Below, one piece after another: positions 13,381 through 15,054 of a DNA stretch of 15,054 bases. Every line of letters begins with the position of its first letter. Position 1 is the stretch's first letter. Origin of the DNA: Nonomuraea sp. (lineage in GTDB: Bacteria > Actinomycetota > Actinomycetes > Streptosporangiales > Streptosporangiaceae). Location: the NCBI GenBank assembly GCA_013362835.1, contig JABFVJ010000101.1, positions 1-15,054 on the forward strand, written 5' to 3'. The notes beneath the pieces were generated by a model, which saw only the letters and a list, made by a program, of their open reading frames with translations, ran no database searches and was not told the origin of the DNA. The translations under genes were made by a program, and so were the position numbers.

Positions 13381-15054
13381 TCAGAAGAAGACGCTGGTGG
13401 GGTTGAGGTCGTCCTCGGCGCGCGGTTCCGGGATCCAGCCGAGCGCGACCGGCACGTCGTACAGGCGTCCGGGCCCGAGCCGCCGCCAGAAGTGCCGCAT
13501 GCCGGGCGCGATCACCCGCACCACGCTCAGCTCCAGGTCGGGACGGCTCTGGTCGAGCACGATGACCTCGATCCCGGCCGCGGCGGCCCTGGCCACGCAG
13601 GTCTCCACGTCACCGGCCAGATCGCCGCCGCCCGAAGGCGCGTAGTCGGTCAGCGTGCGGGGGCGCTGGGCGGGGTCGGGCACCAGCCACGGCTCCTCGG
13701 CCAGCCTGGTCTCCTTCCACCAGGCCAGCGTGGCGACGTCGTCGTCCAGGTAGAGGGTGTTGCCCTGCTCGTCGCGCCGCTCGACCGACGGCAGGAACTG
13801 GTTGACCTCCGTCAGCGTCCTGATGGCGGCGACGCGCGGGTCGAGGTGCGCGCCGAAGCCGACGATGACGTCCTCGACCGGGTGGCCCACCCGGTGCGAC
13901 ACCCCCACGAACGCCGGGATGCCGAGGTCGGTCGTGAGGTCCAGCAGCCACAGGTCGCGGTCCATGCCCCGGTAGAACTCGCGCACGGTGTCGACGTACG
14001 GGTCGCGCAGCGAGTCGAGGTCGAAGGCCGGCCGCCTGGCCCGGTTGTACCACCACAGGGCCACCGCGTCGCGTTCGACCAGCTCGCAGAAGCCCTGAAG
14101 GACGGCCTCCTCGACCGAGTTGCCCGAGGCGTTGCCGTTGGAGTCGCCCACGCAGTAGAAGTGGCGTTCCAGGTCGGGGTGGCCGTACCAGGCGTAGCCG
14201 GAGGGCACCAGCCGCTCCCGCTCCTCGGTCAGCGACCAGGCGGGCGACCAGTCGACCGGCAGGTCCGTACGGAACCGCTCGGGCACCAGGTGCAGCCGGT
14301 GGGCCGGGTCCTTGTTCCACTCCTCGCGGCCGGCGTACTGGCTGTCGGAGAAGCGCAGCAGCGACTCGGGGTGCACGGCCACCGCCGGGTCGAGGTCGGC
14401 GTAGGCGGCCTCGGTCACCGGCTCCTCGCCCCGCCACACCCCCGAGTAGCGCTCGATGGCCTCGCACAGCGCGCTCACCCTGGCCTGCACCTCGGTACGG
14501 CCCTTGCCCCCGCTCTGCCCGCGCAGGTTGCGCCGCAGCAGGTCCATGTTGTCGCCGATCATGGCGAAGTTGTGGCCCGCGGTGAAGCTGTAGGTGACAC
14601 CGTTGTCCTGCTCGGCGAACGTGTGCAGCCGCGTGACCGCCCCGATCAGCGGGCTGATGTGCTTCTCCAGCCGGGCGTACGTACGCGCGGGCGGCTCGAT
14701 GCGGTAGCCGCCGTCGGTGACGTGCCTGGCGCTCCGCGAGGACAGCACCACCTTGGGGCTGCGCTCGCCGATCAGCGTGGGATCGCCGCAGGCCGGGCAC
14801 TGCGGCAGCCGGACCAGGGTGTGCTCCATCACGCCCAGCGTGCGCAGGTCGACGGTGGTCATCCGGCCTTCGAGCCGCGAGGAGGCCGCCCCCGCGGCGA
14901 TCCGCGCCAGTTCCACGGCCAGTAGCCCGCCCGCGACGGCCGGCCCGGCGGGCGCCGACTCCCGCGCCGGATGGTACGGCACGCCGCCGCCGCGCGTGCC
15001 CGCCAGATACCGCTCGACCTGCCGGTTCCCGGCCAGCCGCTGCGCCAGGCAGGC
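13381..15054 (-). CDS. TOMM cyclodehydratase, E1-like domain fused to YcaO (5' end outside window)
   Basis: The frame is open to the right edge, so the visible 557 residues are the C-terminal part. Upstream of the GTG at 14982 the frame reads ACLAQRLAGNRQVERYL, and later VDLRTLGVMEHTLVRLPQCPACG. These are characteristic of the end of the E1-like (C-protein) half, with the second zinc CxxC at about 86-89 and one Cys of the first pair at residue 2. The YcaO half follows from about 100. Its ATP-binding motifs are SALCEAIERYSG (194-205), EEAVLQGFCELVERDA (315-330) and RTLTEVNQF. The enzyme uses ATP to convert Cys/Ser/Thr of the core to azolines. The C-terminus LNPTSVFF lacks the PxPxP tail of many azoline-forming YcaOs. 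GTG 14982 is not taken as the start because it would remove the E1-like domain. Confidence 0.93.
   Translation of the reverse strand, partial: ACLAQRLAGNRQVERYLAGTRGGGVPYHPARESAPAGPAVAGGLLAVELARIAAGAASSRLEGRMTTVDLRTLGVMEHTLVRLPQCPACGDPTLIGERSPKVVLSSRSARHVTDGGYRIEPPARTYARLEKHISPLIGAVTRLHTFAEQDNGVTYSFTAGHNFAMIGDNMDLLRRNLRGQSGGKGRTEVQARVSALCEAIERYSGVWRGEEPVTEAAYADLDPAVAVHPESLLRFSDSQYAGREEWNKDPAHRLHLVPERFRTDLPVDWSPAWSLTEERERLVPSGYAWYGHPDLERHFYCVGDSNGNASGNSVEEAVLQGFCELVERDAVALWWYNRARRPAFDLDSLRDPYVDTVREFYRGMDRDLWLLDLTTDLGIPAFVGVSHRVGHPVEDVIVGFGAHLDPRVAAIRTLTEVNQFLPSVERRDEQGNTLYLDDDVATLAWWKETRLAEEPWLVPDPAQRPRTLTDYAPSGGGDLAGDVETCVARAAAAGIEVIVLDQSRPDLELSVVRVIAPGMRHFWRRLGPGRLYDVPVALGWIPEPRAEDDLNPTSVFF

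Overview
The window is very GC-rich, with almost continuous coding sequence, G/C at nearly every third codon position, GTG starts and 4-base start/stop overlaps. This points to a high-GC actinomycete. A Streptosporangiaceae-type genus is my guess from general style only and is weakly held. Nearly everything here fits one biosynthetic gene cluster for a thiazole/oxazole-modified ribosomal peptide (a TOMM-type RiPP) whose precursor carries a nitrile-hydratase-like leader (NHLP).

Layout. Bases 1-633 (+) hold the C-terminal half of a cytochrome P450 that lacks the usual I-helix acid/threonine pair. Bases 640-2860 (-) hold a three-gene operon: precursor peptide, ABC-2 type ATPase, ABC-2 permease. 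The precursor is 123 residues and ends in the symmetric core CCCC-P-CCCC-T. Bases 2861-3101 are the only real intergenic region. It is comparatively AT-rich and contains a spaced inverted repeat, a plausible promoter and a second possible hairpin between divergently transcribed genes. Bases 3102-5436 (+) hold a tightly overlapped trio: a second, canonical P450, a SAM methyltransferase and a 61-residue two-helix membrane protein. Bases 5452-15054 (-) read as one long operon. In transcription order it encodes a cyclodehydratase (E1-like domain fused to YcaO, cut by the window edge), a SagB-type azoline dehydrogenase with a long N-terminal extension, an NHLM secretion adaptor, an NHLM ABC transporter with a C39 leader peptidase, a second NHLM ABC transporter without a peptidase, a possible 29-residue ORF, and a YCII-domain protein.

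Inferred pathway. The cyclodehydratase would turn core cysteines (and perhaps the Thr) into azolines, and the SagB protein would oxidise them to azoles. The P450s and methyltransferase would tailor the product. The C39 domain would cut after the Ala-Gly at residues 109-110 during export through the NHLM complex. The ABC-2 pair beside the precursor is the likely self-resistance or second export system. The predicted product is two blocks of up to four contiguous thiazoles joined by proline, which I cannot match to a described compound. No lanthionine dehydratase, radical SAM enzyme or pathway regulator lies inside the window.
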